Shown: one piece after another, positions 33,564-40,875 of the stretch
How positions within the stretch are numbered: the stretch's first letter is position 1
How the letters are laid out: each line of letters begins with the position of its first letter
Made by a program: the position numbers and the translations under genes
Assembly: GCA_002083655.1 (NCBI GenBank)
Contig: MSXR01000005.1
Coordinates: 29,453 to 93,452 of the forward strand
Source of the DNA: Proteobacteria bacterium ST_bin14
GTDB lineage: Bacteria > Pseudomonadota > Alphaproteobacteria > Sphingomonadales > Sphingomonadaceae
Reading direction: 5' to 3'
DNA length: 64,000 nt
The notes under the pieces: model-generated
The model's database searches: none
What the model was told of the DNA's origin: nothing
What the model saw: only the letters and a program-made list of their open reading frames with translations

Positions 33564-34927
33564 TGATCGAACGGGTTCTTTGGTGCCCGCAGCGTCAGCC
33601 GCACCGGTACCGCGCCGAACCCCAGATCGCGGCGGATGCCGTTGATCAGATAGCGCTGATAGCTTTCGGGGAGCTGATCCACGCGCGTGCCAAACAGCAC
33701 AAAGCCGGGTGGGCGGGTTTTGGCTTGCGTCAGATAACGCAGTTTGATGCGCTTGCCGCCGGGCGCGGGCGGCGGATTTGCCTCAACCGCGCGTTCGAAC
33801 CAGCGGTTAAGCTCGCCCGTGCCCACGCGCCGCGACCAGGCATCGCGCGTTTCAAAGGCAGCGGCGATCAACTGATCAATGCCCTTGCCCGTCGCGCCTG
33901 AAATGGTGAGCAACGGCACGCCGCGCACCTGTGCCAGGCCTTCGTCCAGCGCGGCGCGCACGCCGTTGAACAGTTTACTTGCGCCTTCGGCCACGTCCCA
34001 TTTGTTCAGCGCAATGACCAGCGCGCGCCCCTCCTGCAATGCGCGGTCAGCGATTTTCAGATCCTGCACCTCCAGCCCGCGCGTTGCATCCAGCAGCAGC
34101 ACCACCACCTCTGCAAAATCAATCGCATGCAGTGCATCGGCAACGGAAAGCTTTTCCAGCTTGTCCTGGACATTGGCACGCTTGCGCATCCCGGCAGTGT
34201 CGATCAGCCGCACCGGCCGGACGCCGCCGGCCGGATCATGCCATTCCCAATCAATCGCGATCGAATCGCGGGTAATGCCCGCTTCTGGCCCGGTAATCAG
34301 ACGATCCTCGCCCAATATGCGGTTAATCAGCGTCGATTTACCGGCATTTGGGCGCCCGACAATCGCAAGCTTCAACACTGCGTTGGGGTTATCGTCTTCC
34401 TCAATCTCCTCGTCCTCAATGGACTTGCCATCGAGATGCGGAAACAAGGCCTCGAACAGATCGCCCAGCCCTTCGCCGTGCTCGGCAGACAGTTGCACAG
34501 GATCACCCAGCCCCAGCGAGAGCGAATCGAGCACGCCTGCCTCACCCGCGCGCCCTTCGGCCTTGTTGGCGACCAGCACGATTGGTGTGGTTGATCCGCG
34601 AAGCCAGCGCGCGATTTCCTCATCCAGCGGCACCAGGCCAACGCGTGCATCGATCAGGAACAGCGCGACATCGGCCATCTTCACCGCCGCCTCTGTCTGC
34701 TGGCGCATCCGGCCGGGCAGCGAGGCGGGGTCTTCGTCTTCATAGCCAGCGGTATCGATGATACGAAAATCGAGCCCGATCAGATGGGCATCACCCTCGC
34801 GCCGATCACGCGTGACGCCGGGCCGATCATCGACCAGCGCCAGCTTTTTGCCGACCAATCGGTTGAACAAGGTGGATTTGCCGACATTAGGACGGCCAAT
34901 AATTGCGACGACGGGAAGCTTTGACAT
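33560..34927 (-). CDS. der: Ribosome-associated GTPase Der (EngA)
   Basis: A 455-residue protein with two tandem GTPase domains and a C-terminal KH-like domain, needed for 50S assembly. First domain: GRPNVGKSTLFNRLVG, DDRPGVTRDRREG, DTAGYED and NKAEG. Second domain: GRPNAGKSTLINRILG, GPEAGITRDS, DTAGM and NKWD. The C-terminal KLRYLTQAKTRPPGF begins the KH-like part. The ATG at 34927 gives the standard MSKLPVVAIIGRPN. Confidence 0.96.
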   Translation of the reverse strand: MSKLPVVAIIGRPNVGKSTLFNRLVGKKLALVDDRPGVTRDRREGDAHLIGLDFRIIDTAGYEDEDPASLPGRMRQQTEAAVKMADVALFLIDARVGLVPLDEEIARWLRGSTTPIVLVANKAEGRAGEAGVLDSLSLGLGDPVQLSAEHGEGLGDLFEALFPHLDGKSIEDEEIEEDDNPNAVLKLAIVGRPNAGKSTLINRILGEDRLITGPEAGITRDSIAIDWEWHDPAGGVRPVRLIDTAGMRKRANVQDKLEKLSVADALHAIDFAEVVVLLLDATRGLEVQDLKIADRALQEGRALVIALNKWDVAEGASKLFNGVRAALDEGLAQVRGVPLLTISGATGKGIDQLIAAAFETRDAWSRRVGTGELNRWFERAVEANPPPAPGGKRIKLRYLTQAKTRPPGFVLFGTRVDQLPESYQRYLINGIRRDLGFGAVPVRLTLRAPKNPFDQ

Positions 34928-34979
34928 CGGCGTCTTTTAGCGCCGTTGCCGATTTTCGCCACCCGCTGTGAACAATGGA

Positions 34980-36302
34980 CTATTTATAAGCGGTGATCCG
35001 CCCCTTGGAGTCTATTGTGTACAAGGTGTCATTGGCCACAACTGGCGGCAGGCTGAAGCCCGCGCCCCCCTTGATGATGGTACCCTTTTCGCCAGTGGTC
35101 GGCGATACAGAGACAATCTGGCCTTCGGAATTAAGCAGAATCAACCGCCCACCCGCGAGGACGGGCCCCGTCCAGTGAATCGGGTTCTTGCGCTTCTTTG
35201 CATTTTTGAAGCCGCCGAGATCGCTGATCCAGCGAATTTTGCCGTTGGCGCGCGACAGGCAATATAGCTTGCCCTCCTCAGTCACCACGAACAGCCATTC
35301 GCCCGCGATCCAGGGCGTAGAAACGCCCGCAAGATTTTGCTCCCACAAGCGCCGACCTGTGGTGAGTTCAAGCGCCACCATGCGACCACCCTCACCCACG
35401 GCATATACCCGGTTCTGGTCAATCACCGGATTGGCATCAATATCCACCAAGCTCGAAACCGATGTCGAGACGCTGGTGCGTGACAAAATCTCAGTCCACA
35501 AAACGCGCCCGTTTTCATAACGATAAGCGTAAAGTTCGCCCGATGAGAAGCCAGCGACAATCGTGCCGCGCCCCGCTGCTGGCGCCCCCACGCCGAACAC
35601 GCCCTGCGATTCAAGCGAGCCGCTGCCAGTCCATTGGATCGTTCCATCGGCTTGCGACAGGGCAACCAGTTCGTTGTTCTGGCTGATCACATATAGCGCG
35701 CCATTGGCAACCGTTGGTGCCCCGCGCAGCGGCCCCGCAGGCCGGGCGCGCCACAAAATCTTGCCATCGGCAGCATCCAACGCGACGACATCGCCCAGCC
35801 CATCGGTGGCGAAAACCTTGCCATCATCAAAGCTGACCCCGCCCCCGAAACGCGCTGCGCGGTTATCCTTGTTCTCAGCAAGCTTGGCGGACCATAGCTG
35901 TTTGCCCGTATCAACGGCAAAGGCGTGCACCACGGCATCCACATCAACCGCAAACAATTTACTATCGGCAACTACCGGCGCGGCGGCCAGCCGTTGGCGA
36001 ACAGATCCGCCATCAATGCTGGCCGACCATTGCCTGGTCAGGCTGCTCCCCAGCGTTAGATGCCCAAGCGATTTTGCCGCATTGCCGCCCGGCTGTGCCC
36101 AATCGCCATTCGGGCTGGGCGGGGGCAGCAGCACTTGCACGTCACTTATTGTCTTGTCGGCTTCGGCACCGTTTTCTGAGACCAGAATGGGCACGCGATT
36201 GCCCAGCGTCGGCGTCTTTTTTGGCCCGCCCTTGAATGCACCGCAGCCGCTCAACGCCACCACCACCGCAATGGCGATCGACGTTTTAAAAGATTTCATC
36301 AT
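34980..36302 (-). CDS. bamB: Outer-membrane protein assembly factor BamB
   Basis: A 440-residue lipoprotein with a signal peptide ending VVVALSGC (lipobox) and an eight-bladed beta-propeller of PQQ-like repeats (for example GKQLWSAKLAE, ADGKILWRARPAGP, GRRLWEQNLAG, TTGEKGTIIKGG). It is part of the BAM complex that inserts outer-membrane beta-barrels. Its ATG overlaps the stop of the TPR gene (ATGA). It lies upstream of der, the usual TPR-bamB-der order. Confidence 0.93.
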   Translation of the reverse strand: MMKSFKTSIAIAVVVALSGCGAFKGGPKKTPTLGNRVPILVSENGAEADKTISDVQVLLPPPSPNGDWAQPGGNAAKSLGHLTLGSSLTRQWSASIDGGSVRQRLAAAPVVADSKLFAVDVDAVVHAFAVDTGKQLWSAKLAENKDNRAARFGGGVSFDDGKVFATDGLGDVVALDAADGKILWRARPAGPLRGAPTVANGALYVISQNNELVALSQADGTIQWTGSGSLESQGVFGVGAPAAGRGTIVAGFSSGELYAYRYENGRVLWTEILSRTSVSTSVSSLVDIDANPVIDQNRVYAVGEGGRMVALELTTGRRLWEQNLAGVSTPWIAGEWLFVVTEEGKLYCLSRANGKIRWISDLGGFKNAKKRKNPIHWTGPVLAGGRLILLNSEGQIVSVSPTTGEKGTIIKGGAGFSLPPVVANDTLYTIDSKGRITAYK

Positions 36303-37012
36303 TGCGGTTTCTTTTCCTCAACCTGAACAACGGCATCGACGCCCAGCACCCCTGCCATTTGCACCGCACGCTGGCGCAGACTTTCCGGCAATTTTTGATC
36401 GCGGGCTATCTCACCAAAAAGCGCCCCCGCTTCCCGATTTTTGCGCAGCTGCAAATAGGCCACGGCGACAAGCTCACCAGCAGAGCCGAACCAAGGCTGC
36501 CCCTTCACGGCCAATGGCTTCAACCGATCAATTACCGTCTGGGGTTTCAACGTGTCGAATTCGGCATAGGTCTGGCGGACCAGCGCCAGATCACGAAACG
36601 GCTTTGCCGCACTGGTATCGTTGGCCACTTCAGCAAATTTTGCGGCCGCACCCTTCAAGTCGTTCTTTTGCAACATCACATCGGCCTGGGTGAAGCGGGC
36701 TAGCGAGCGATAGCCGCCAATGCCCGATCCCGCCATCGCCGCCAGCGGCGCGGCGGCTGCCTTGTCGTCGCCCGTACCCAGCTTTTCAAAGGCGGTCGCC
36801 AATTCTTCGCCCTGAATGCCAGCCTGTTGCTGGCGCTGGTTCTGCCAGAACAGCACGCCGCCAAAAATCGCGAGCCCGAGCACCACTGCACCGATCAGCC
36901 AGCGACCATAGCGCGTCCAGAATTGCACCGCTTGATCACGGCGCAGCTCTTCATCGACTTCGCGCAGAAAGGCTTCGTTGGTTTGCGGCGTTAAGGCCAA
37001 GACAGGCTCCAT
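36299..37012 (-). CDS. TPR/YfgM-like membrane-anchored periplasmic protein
   Basis: A 237-residue protein with one membrane span (WLIGAVVLGLAIFGGVLFW, about 38-56) followed by helical tetratricopeptide-like repeats. It matches the YfgM/tetratricopeptide family that sits upstream of bamB in many proteobacteria and is thought to work with the SecYEG/PpiD periplasmic chaperone network. The C-terminus ends in VQVEEKKPQ. The ATG is at 37012. Confidence 0.82.
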   Translation of the reverse strand: MEPVLALTPQTNEAFLREVDEELRRDQAVQFWTRYGRWLIGAVVLGLAIFGGVLFWQNQRQQQAGIQGEELATAFEKLGTGDDKAAAAPLAAMAGSGIGGYRSLARFTQADVMLQKNDLKGAAAKFAEVANDTSAAKPFRDLALVRQTYAEFDTLKPQTVIDRLKPLAVKGQPWFGSAGELVAVAYLQLRKNREAGALFGEIARDQKLPESLRQRAVQMAGVLGVDAVVQVEEKKPQ

Positions 37013-37079
37013 TACGTAACGGGATGACGGGACAGGAAGGCGCGGACCTTAGCGGCGGCATTCATCAAACGAAAGGGTA

Positions 37080-37946
37080 TCAATCCTTTGGCGCATAGGT
37101 CTGTTCCGCCCCCGGAAATTCCCGGCTTCGAACATCGGTCGCATAGGTGGCAACCGCGGCGGAAATGCGGCCAGCCAGATCATCGAAACGCTTCACAAAA
37201 CGCGGTGTGCGCTCAAACATGCCCAGCATATCCTCGCTCACCAGCACCTGGCCATCACATTGTGCGGACGCGCCAATGCCAATCGTCGGGCAGTCAATCG
37301 CCTGCGTAATTGCAATCGCAATCGGCTCCACAACCCCCTCGACCACAATGGCAAACGCCCCCGCATCAGCGATGGCGGTCGCATCGGCGATTATCTTCGA
37401 TGCCTCCTGCGGCGTTCGCCCGCGTGCGCCATACCCGCCCAGCACGTTCACCGCCTGGGGCGTCAGGCCCACATGGCCCATCACCGGAATGCCTCGCTCG
37501 CTCAAAAATGCGACCGTTGGTGCCATCGCCGCGCCGCCTTCCAGCTTCACCGCGGCAGCGCCGGTTTGCTTCAGCAGCCAGGCGGCACTTTCAAATGCCT
37601 TTTCACGCGACGCTTCAAAACTGCCAAACGGCATGTCGATCACCACGACGCTATGGTAACTGCCGCGCACGACCGCGGCACCATGCGCCGCCATCATCTC
37701 GAGCGTTACCGGGACGGTTGAAGGCAGGCCGTAAATCACTTGCCCCAAACTGTCCCCGACCAGCAGCATGTCGCAGTGCGGATCGAGCAGTTGAGCCATC
37801 CGCACGGTATAAGCCGTCAGCATGACAAGCGGCTCGCCGCCCTTTTGCTTGCGGATTGCGGGAACGGTCAGCCGCTTCATCGGCGACGGCGTGGGGTTCG
37901 CGCGGCTGGTGGATGTGTCGAGCGTAAAGGTCGTGGACATTCCCAT
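37080..37946 (-). CDS. panB: 3-methyl-2-oxobutanoate hydroxymethyltransferase
   Basis: A 288-residue PanB that makes ketopantoate for CoA synthesis from 2-oxoisovalerate and methylene-THF. Active-site segments are MLLVGDSLGQVIYG, YHSVVVIDMPFGSFEAS, AVKLEGGAAMAPTVAFL and GHVGLTPQAVNVLGG. An alternative ATG two codons in (37940) gives MSTTFTL and is equally likely. CoA is the carrier for every intermediate of the 3-hydroxypropionate route, though no regulatory link is visible. Confidence 0.94.
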   Translation of the reverse strand: MGMSTTFTLDTSTSRANPTPSPMKRLTVPAIRKQKGGEPLVMLTAYTVRMAQLLDPHCDMLLVGDSLGQVIYGLPSTVPVTLEMMAAHGAAVVRGSYHSVVVIDMPFGSFEASREKAFESAAWLLKQTGAAAVKLEGGAAMAPTVAFLSERGIPVMGHVGLTPQAVNVLGGYGARGRTPQEASKIIADATAIADAGAFAIVVEGVVEPIAIAITQAIDCPTIGIGASAQCDGQVLVSEDMLGMFERTPRFVKRFDDLAGRISAAVATYATDVRSREFPGAEQTYAPKD

Positions 37947-38008
37947 CCGCTAGCGGATCACGCATGCTAGGGCCAGACCCGATACACATTGTTGTACATC
38001 ATACTTGA

Positions 38009-38036
38009 CTCAATGTTAGATACATTTAACATTGAG
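38009..38036. promoter_or_regulatory. Palindromic operator upstream of the membrane-protein/Xre pair
   Basis: CTCAATGTTA (38009-38018) and TAACATTGAG (38027-38036) form a perfect 10-bp inverted repeat with an 8-base spacer. It overlaps a TTGACT that could be a -35 element and lies 32 bases before the start of the two-gene unit that ends with an Xre regulator, a likely autoregulatory site. Confidence 0.55.
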
Positions 38037-38068
38037 CATAGAATATGTGACATTGGGGAATCGGAATC

Positions 38069-38533
38069 ATGTCCTTCAGGGAAAAAATGCTGTGGGTGTC
38101 ATTGATCGCAGAGACCGCGATCTGGGGATCATATCTGTTTGACGTAGGCTGGCTGCTATCGCGCGGTGTGGTGGATGCGGAACAGGCGCTTGGTGGGTTT
38201 ATCCGCTCCGTGATCTGGCTGGTCGTGGTAGAGGTTGTCGCTGCCACTATCCTGGCGATCATGGCTCCATCCGACGCCAATGCCCCCGAAGATGCCCGCG
38301 ACCGCGACTTTGCCGCCACCGCATCAGTTCCTGCATACAATGTGCTGTCGTTGCTCGTGGTGGGCGTGATGATAGCGACTCCCGCTATCGTCACCGCAGC
38401 GCCGCGCTGGCTGAGCGGGGACCGCGAAACAATCTATGCTGTTGTCATCGGCAACGCGCTGCTGCTGGCGCTGGTGCTCGCCCATACGGTGCGGACGACG
38501 GCGCAGCTGTGGCGCTATCGCCGGGAGGGTTGA
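38069..38533 (+). CDS. Four-span hypothetical membrane protein
   Basis: A 154-residue protein with about four hydrophobic segments: MLWVSLIAETAIWGSYLFDV, VIWLVVVEVVAATILAIMA, VLSLLVVGVMIATPAIVTA and AVVIGNALLLALVLAHTV. A charged loop (DANAPEDARDRDFAAT) lies between segments 2 and 3. It is encoded 2 bases before an Xre-family regulator, an arrangement common for small membrane protein/regulator pairs whose signal is unknown. Confidence 0.75.
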   Translation: MSFREKMLWVSLIAETAIWGSYLFDVGWLLSRGVVDAEQALGGFIRSVIWLVVVEVVAATILAIMAPSDANAPEDARDRDFAATASVPAYNVLSLLVVGVMIATPAIVTAAPRWLSGDRETIYAVVIGNALLLALVLAHTVRTTAQLWRYRREG

Positions 38534-38535
38534 TC

Positions 38536-38748
38536 ATGGCCGCACCGCCCATCACCAACACGATCCGAACCCTGCGGTTCATGGCTGGCGAAATGACCCA
38601 GGCCGAGCTTGCCGAGCGGATCGGCGTCACCCGCCAAACCGTGGCCGCGATTGAGGCGGGGAAATACTCTCCCTCGCTCGAAGCCGCGTTCCGCATTGCC
38701 GATGTTTTTGGCAAACCCATTGACGAGGTGTTTCAATGGGCCGGCTGA
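38536..38748 (+). CDS. Xre-family transcriptional regulator
   Basis: A 70-residue lone HTH_3 domain: MTQAELAERIGVTRQTVAAI is the helix-turn-helix and EAGKYSPSLEAAFRIADVFG completes the fold. It resembles YozG/PBSX-like small regulators. The ATG at 38536 was chosen over a longer frame overlapping the membrane gene. It probably binds the palindrome at 38009-38036. Confidence 0.88.
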   Translation: MAAPPITNTIRTLRFMAGEMTQAELAERIGVTRQTVAAIEAGKYSPSLEAAFRIADVFGKPIDEVFQWAG

Positions 38749-38749
38749 T

Positions 38750-38926
38750 CTATTCCTTGGCGGAGATTTTCATCGCGGTTGACACTCGATCGCGGCTGCC
38801 CCGGTGCGGACGCACGCCGTGCCGGACAAAGCCGGGAAACGTCATCAGATCGCAGCGCTCCGTGCGCACGCGCTGCTCAATCACCCACGGGTTGCCGTAC
38901 GCTCCAAACGCCCGATCAGGCGACCT
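38750..38926 (-). pseudogene. C-terminal fragment, possibly of a 2OG-Fe(II) oxygenase
   Basis: This frame has no start and reads AFGAYGNPWVIEQRV, then RCDLMTFPGFVRHGVRPHRG and SRDRVSTAMKI before a TAG. The pattern phi-F-P-x-F-x-x-H-G-V-x-P-x-x-x-x-x-x-R-V-S resembles the last two strands (distal His and Arg) of a 2-oxoglutarate/Fe(II) oxygenase. The rest of the gene is absent, and the fragment overlaps the DUF427 gene's 3' end. Confidence 0.4.
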
Positions 38927-39197
38927 TCACGCCCTTCCAGAACGCGAAATAGCCCTTGATCTGCGCAGCCTTGTCCTTGGGTGCAGGGTAGTACCAAACC
39001 GCATCGACATTTTTGGCCCCGTCCACGACGATCGACTTATAGCTTGCTTCGCCCTTCCATGGGCAATGGCTGTGCGTGGCGCTATCGGCGAGCAGCGCCA
39101 TATTCACCGATTCGGGCGGGAAATAATGATTTCCCTCAACCACAATCGTATCATCGGATTGCGCGATGACGGTGTCGTTCCAGGTGGCGGTGGGCAT
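38916..39197 (-). CDS. DUF427 domain protein
   Basis: A 93-residue DUF427 protein with the family core: VVEGNHYFPPESVN, THSHCPWKGEASYKSIVV and DAVWYYPAPKDKAAQIKGYF. The ATG at 39197 gives the standard MPTATWNDTVIAQSD start. The function is unknown; the fold is a small beta-rich domain common in aerobic bacteria. Confidence 0.88.
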   Translation of the reverse strand: MPTATWNDTVIAQSDDTIVVEGNHYFPPESVNMALLADSATHSHCPWKGEASYKSIVVDGAKNVDAVWYYPAPKDKAAQIKGYFAFWKGVKVA

Positions 39198-39262
39198 GCG
39201 GGCGGGCTCCTGACGGTGAAGCAATGATATGGGGCGGCCCAGGCCAAGCGCCAAGTGCGCGA

Positions 39263-39610
39263 TCAGCCAAAAAAGGCGCTATATGCGTCCGGCTTAAACC
39301 CGATCAGCAACCGCGTGCCATCGACCAGCACCGGGCGTTTGATCATCGATGGATTGGCCAGCATCAGCGCCACGGCCTTTACCGCGTCGATCCCCTGCTT
39401 ATCGGCATCGGGCAACCCGCGAAACGTGGTGCCAGCGCGGTTCAACACCGTTTCCCACCCCGCTTGATCGACCCAGCCACGCAGCAATGCCGCGTCGATG
39501 CCCTGCGCCTTATAGTCGTGAAACTGATACGCGACCCCAGCGGCGTCGAGCCAGCCCCGCGCCTTTTTCATCGTGTCGCAGTTTTTGATGCCGTACAGCG
39601 TGCAAGCCAT
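39263..39610 (-). CDS. ArsC/Spx-family reductase (YffB-like)
   Basis: A 115-residue thioredoxin-fold protein starting MACTLYGIKNCDTMKKARGW, with C11 in the N-x-C-D-T-x-x-K-A context typical of YffB rather than true arsenate reductase, and IKRPVLVDGTRLLIGF near the end. It is probably a glutathione-dependent thiol reductase; arsenate reduction is not implied, and no ars genes are near. Confidence 0.87.
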   Translation of the reverse strand: MACTLYGIKNCDTMKKARGWLDAAGVAYQFHDYKAQGIDAALLRGWVDQAGWETVLNRAGTTFRGLPDADKQGIDAVKAVALMLANPSMIKRPVLVDGTRLLIGFKPDAYSAFFG

Positions 39611-39639
39611 TGTTTTCTAACCGATGTCGTTGGTTCGCG

Positions 39640-39912
39640 TCATTTGGTCTGTAGCAGGTACACGACCCGGCAGTCGCCAGTGATTGTCGTGTAGCGTTTG
39701 TTGGCGGCATCGACGAACGAGATGCGGCCATCATCATTATATTCCACCTTGCCCGTCGACTTGCCGGTGTAGATTTCTGTGCCATGCGTCCAGCACGTGA
39801 TGTCAGCGGGCCGGTCGTTAAACTTGGCTTCATTCTTGGCGCGCTCACTCTCGGTACAGGCCGGCAAAGCGAGTGCGGTCATCAGCATAGCAAGGGTATA
39901 CGTAGATCTCAT
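39640..39912 (-). CDS. Small putative lipoprotein
   Basis: A 90-residue protein with an N-terminal export signal ending in a lipobox-like ALPAC (C at about 19) and a small secreted domain with two further cysteines (ITCWTHGTEIYTG, ITGDCRVVYL). The long 5' open frame is antisense to the accA region's tail and is not part of the gene. No family was recognised. Confidence 0.65.
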   Translation of the reverse strand: MRSTYTLAMLMTALALPACTESERAKNEAKFNDRPADITCWTHGTEIYTGKSTGKVEYNDDGRISFVDAANKRYTTITGDCRVVYLLQTK

Positions 39913-39937
39913 TTCATCATCCTTACATGTCGATCGC

Positions 39938-40865
39938 TTAATCGCGCATCCGCCCGATTTGCAGATATTTGGTCCGCCGTTCCGCGCGCAAGGCCGCCGG
40001 TGACAGCGCGCTGAGCCCCGCCAGTTCTGCGCCAATCGCCACGCCAACGCGCTTGATCGTCGTTTCATGATCGCGGTGCGCGCCGCCAGCGGGTTCGTAT
40101 ACAATCCGGTCAATGACGCGCAGGTTCAGCAATTCCCCCGCCGTGATCTTCATCGCCTCCGCCGCTTCGGCGGCCCTCGAGGCGCTCCGCCACAGAATCG
40201 AGGCACAGCCTTCGGGCGAAATCACCGAATAAATCGAATGTTCGAGCATCAAGACGCGATTGGCCGCCGCCAATGCAACCGCCCCGCCCGAACCGCCCTC
40301 ACCCGCGATCAGCGCGATCATTGGCACGCCCAGCGACAGGCATCGTTCGGTGCTGCGCGCAATTGCCTCTGCCTGGCCGCGTTCTTCGGCATCCATCCCT
40401 GGAAAAGCGCCAGGGGTGTCGACCAGCGTAATCACCGGCAGGCCGAACCGGTCCGCCAAATCCATCAGCCTGATCGCCTTGCGATACCCCTCTGGCTTGG
40501 CCATGGCGAAGCCGCGACGCGGTATCATCGCCCTTCACATGCCCCATCACCACCACACGCTTGCCCTGAAACCGGGCAAGCCCACCCAGCACCGCCTGAT
40601 CATCGGCAAAGGCCCGATCGCCGCCCAGCGGCATGAAATCATCGAACAGCCCGGCGACATAGTGATTGAAATGCGGCCGAGCGGGATGGCGCGCCACCAT
40701 TGCCCGCTGCCAAGGCGTGAGCTTGCTGTACAGGAACGCGAGTTGCCGCTGCGAGCGCTCTTCCAGCTCCGCCGCCTCATCGGGGCGCTCACCGCTGCGC
40801 CGCAATGCGGCAGCACTTTGATCGAGCGCTTCGATCCCCTTTTCGAAGGCGAGATACGCGCTCAC
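39938..40865 (-). pseudogene. accA: Acetyl-CoA carboxylase carboxyltransferase alpha subunit, frameshifted
   Basis: The frame opened by the GTG at 40865 (AAGGA upstream, 10 bases after the mcr stop) encodes the N-terminal part MSAYLAFEKGIEALDQS through VVVMGHVKGDDTASR (about 116 residues). The family sequence then continues in another frame as GFAMAKPEGYRKAIRLMDLA through TKYLQIG to 39938. The family has T-A-S-R-I-R-H-x-F-x-M-A-K here; comparison suggests 11 bases are missing near 40512-40520. AccA makes malonyl-CoA with AccD. As written the gene cannot make full-length AccA. It may be a real inactivation with another copy elsewhere, a dedicated second copy of the mcr operon, or an assembly error. 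Confidence 0.8.
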
Positions 40866-40875
40866 GCAAGATCCT

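Noticed and set aside
39263..39610. Arsenate reductase
   Set aside because: The active-site context is of the YffB/Spx type and no arsenic-resistance genes are nearby.
39938..40865. Treating the two accA reading frames as two separate genes
   Set aside because: Each half alone lacks part of one conserved carboxyltransferase fold, the halves overlap, and the second ATG has no ribosome-binding site; a frameshift explains them better.
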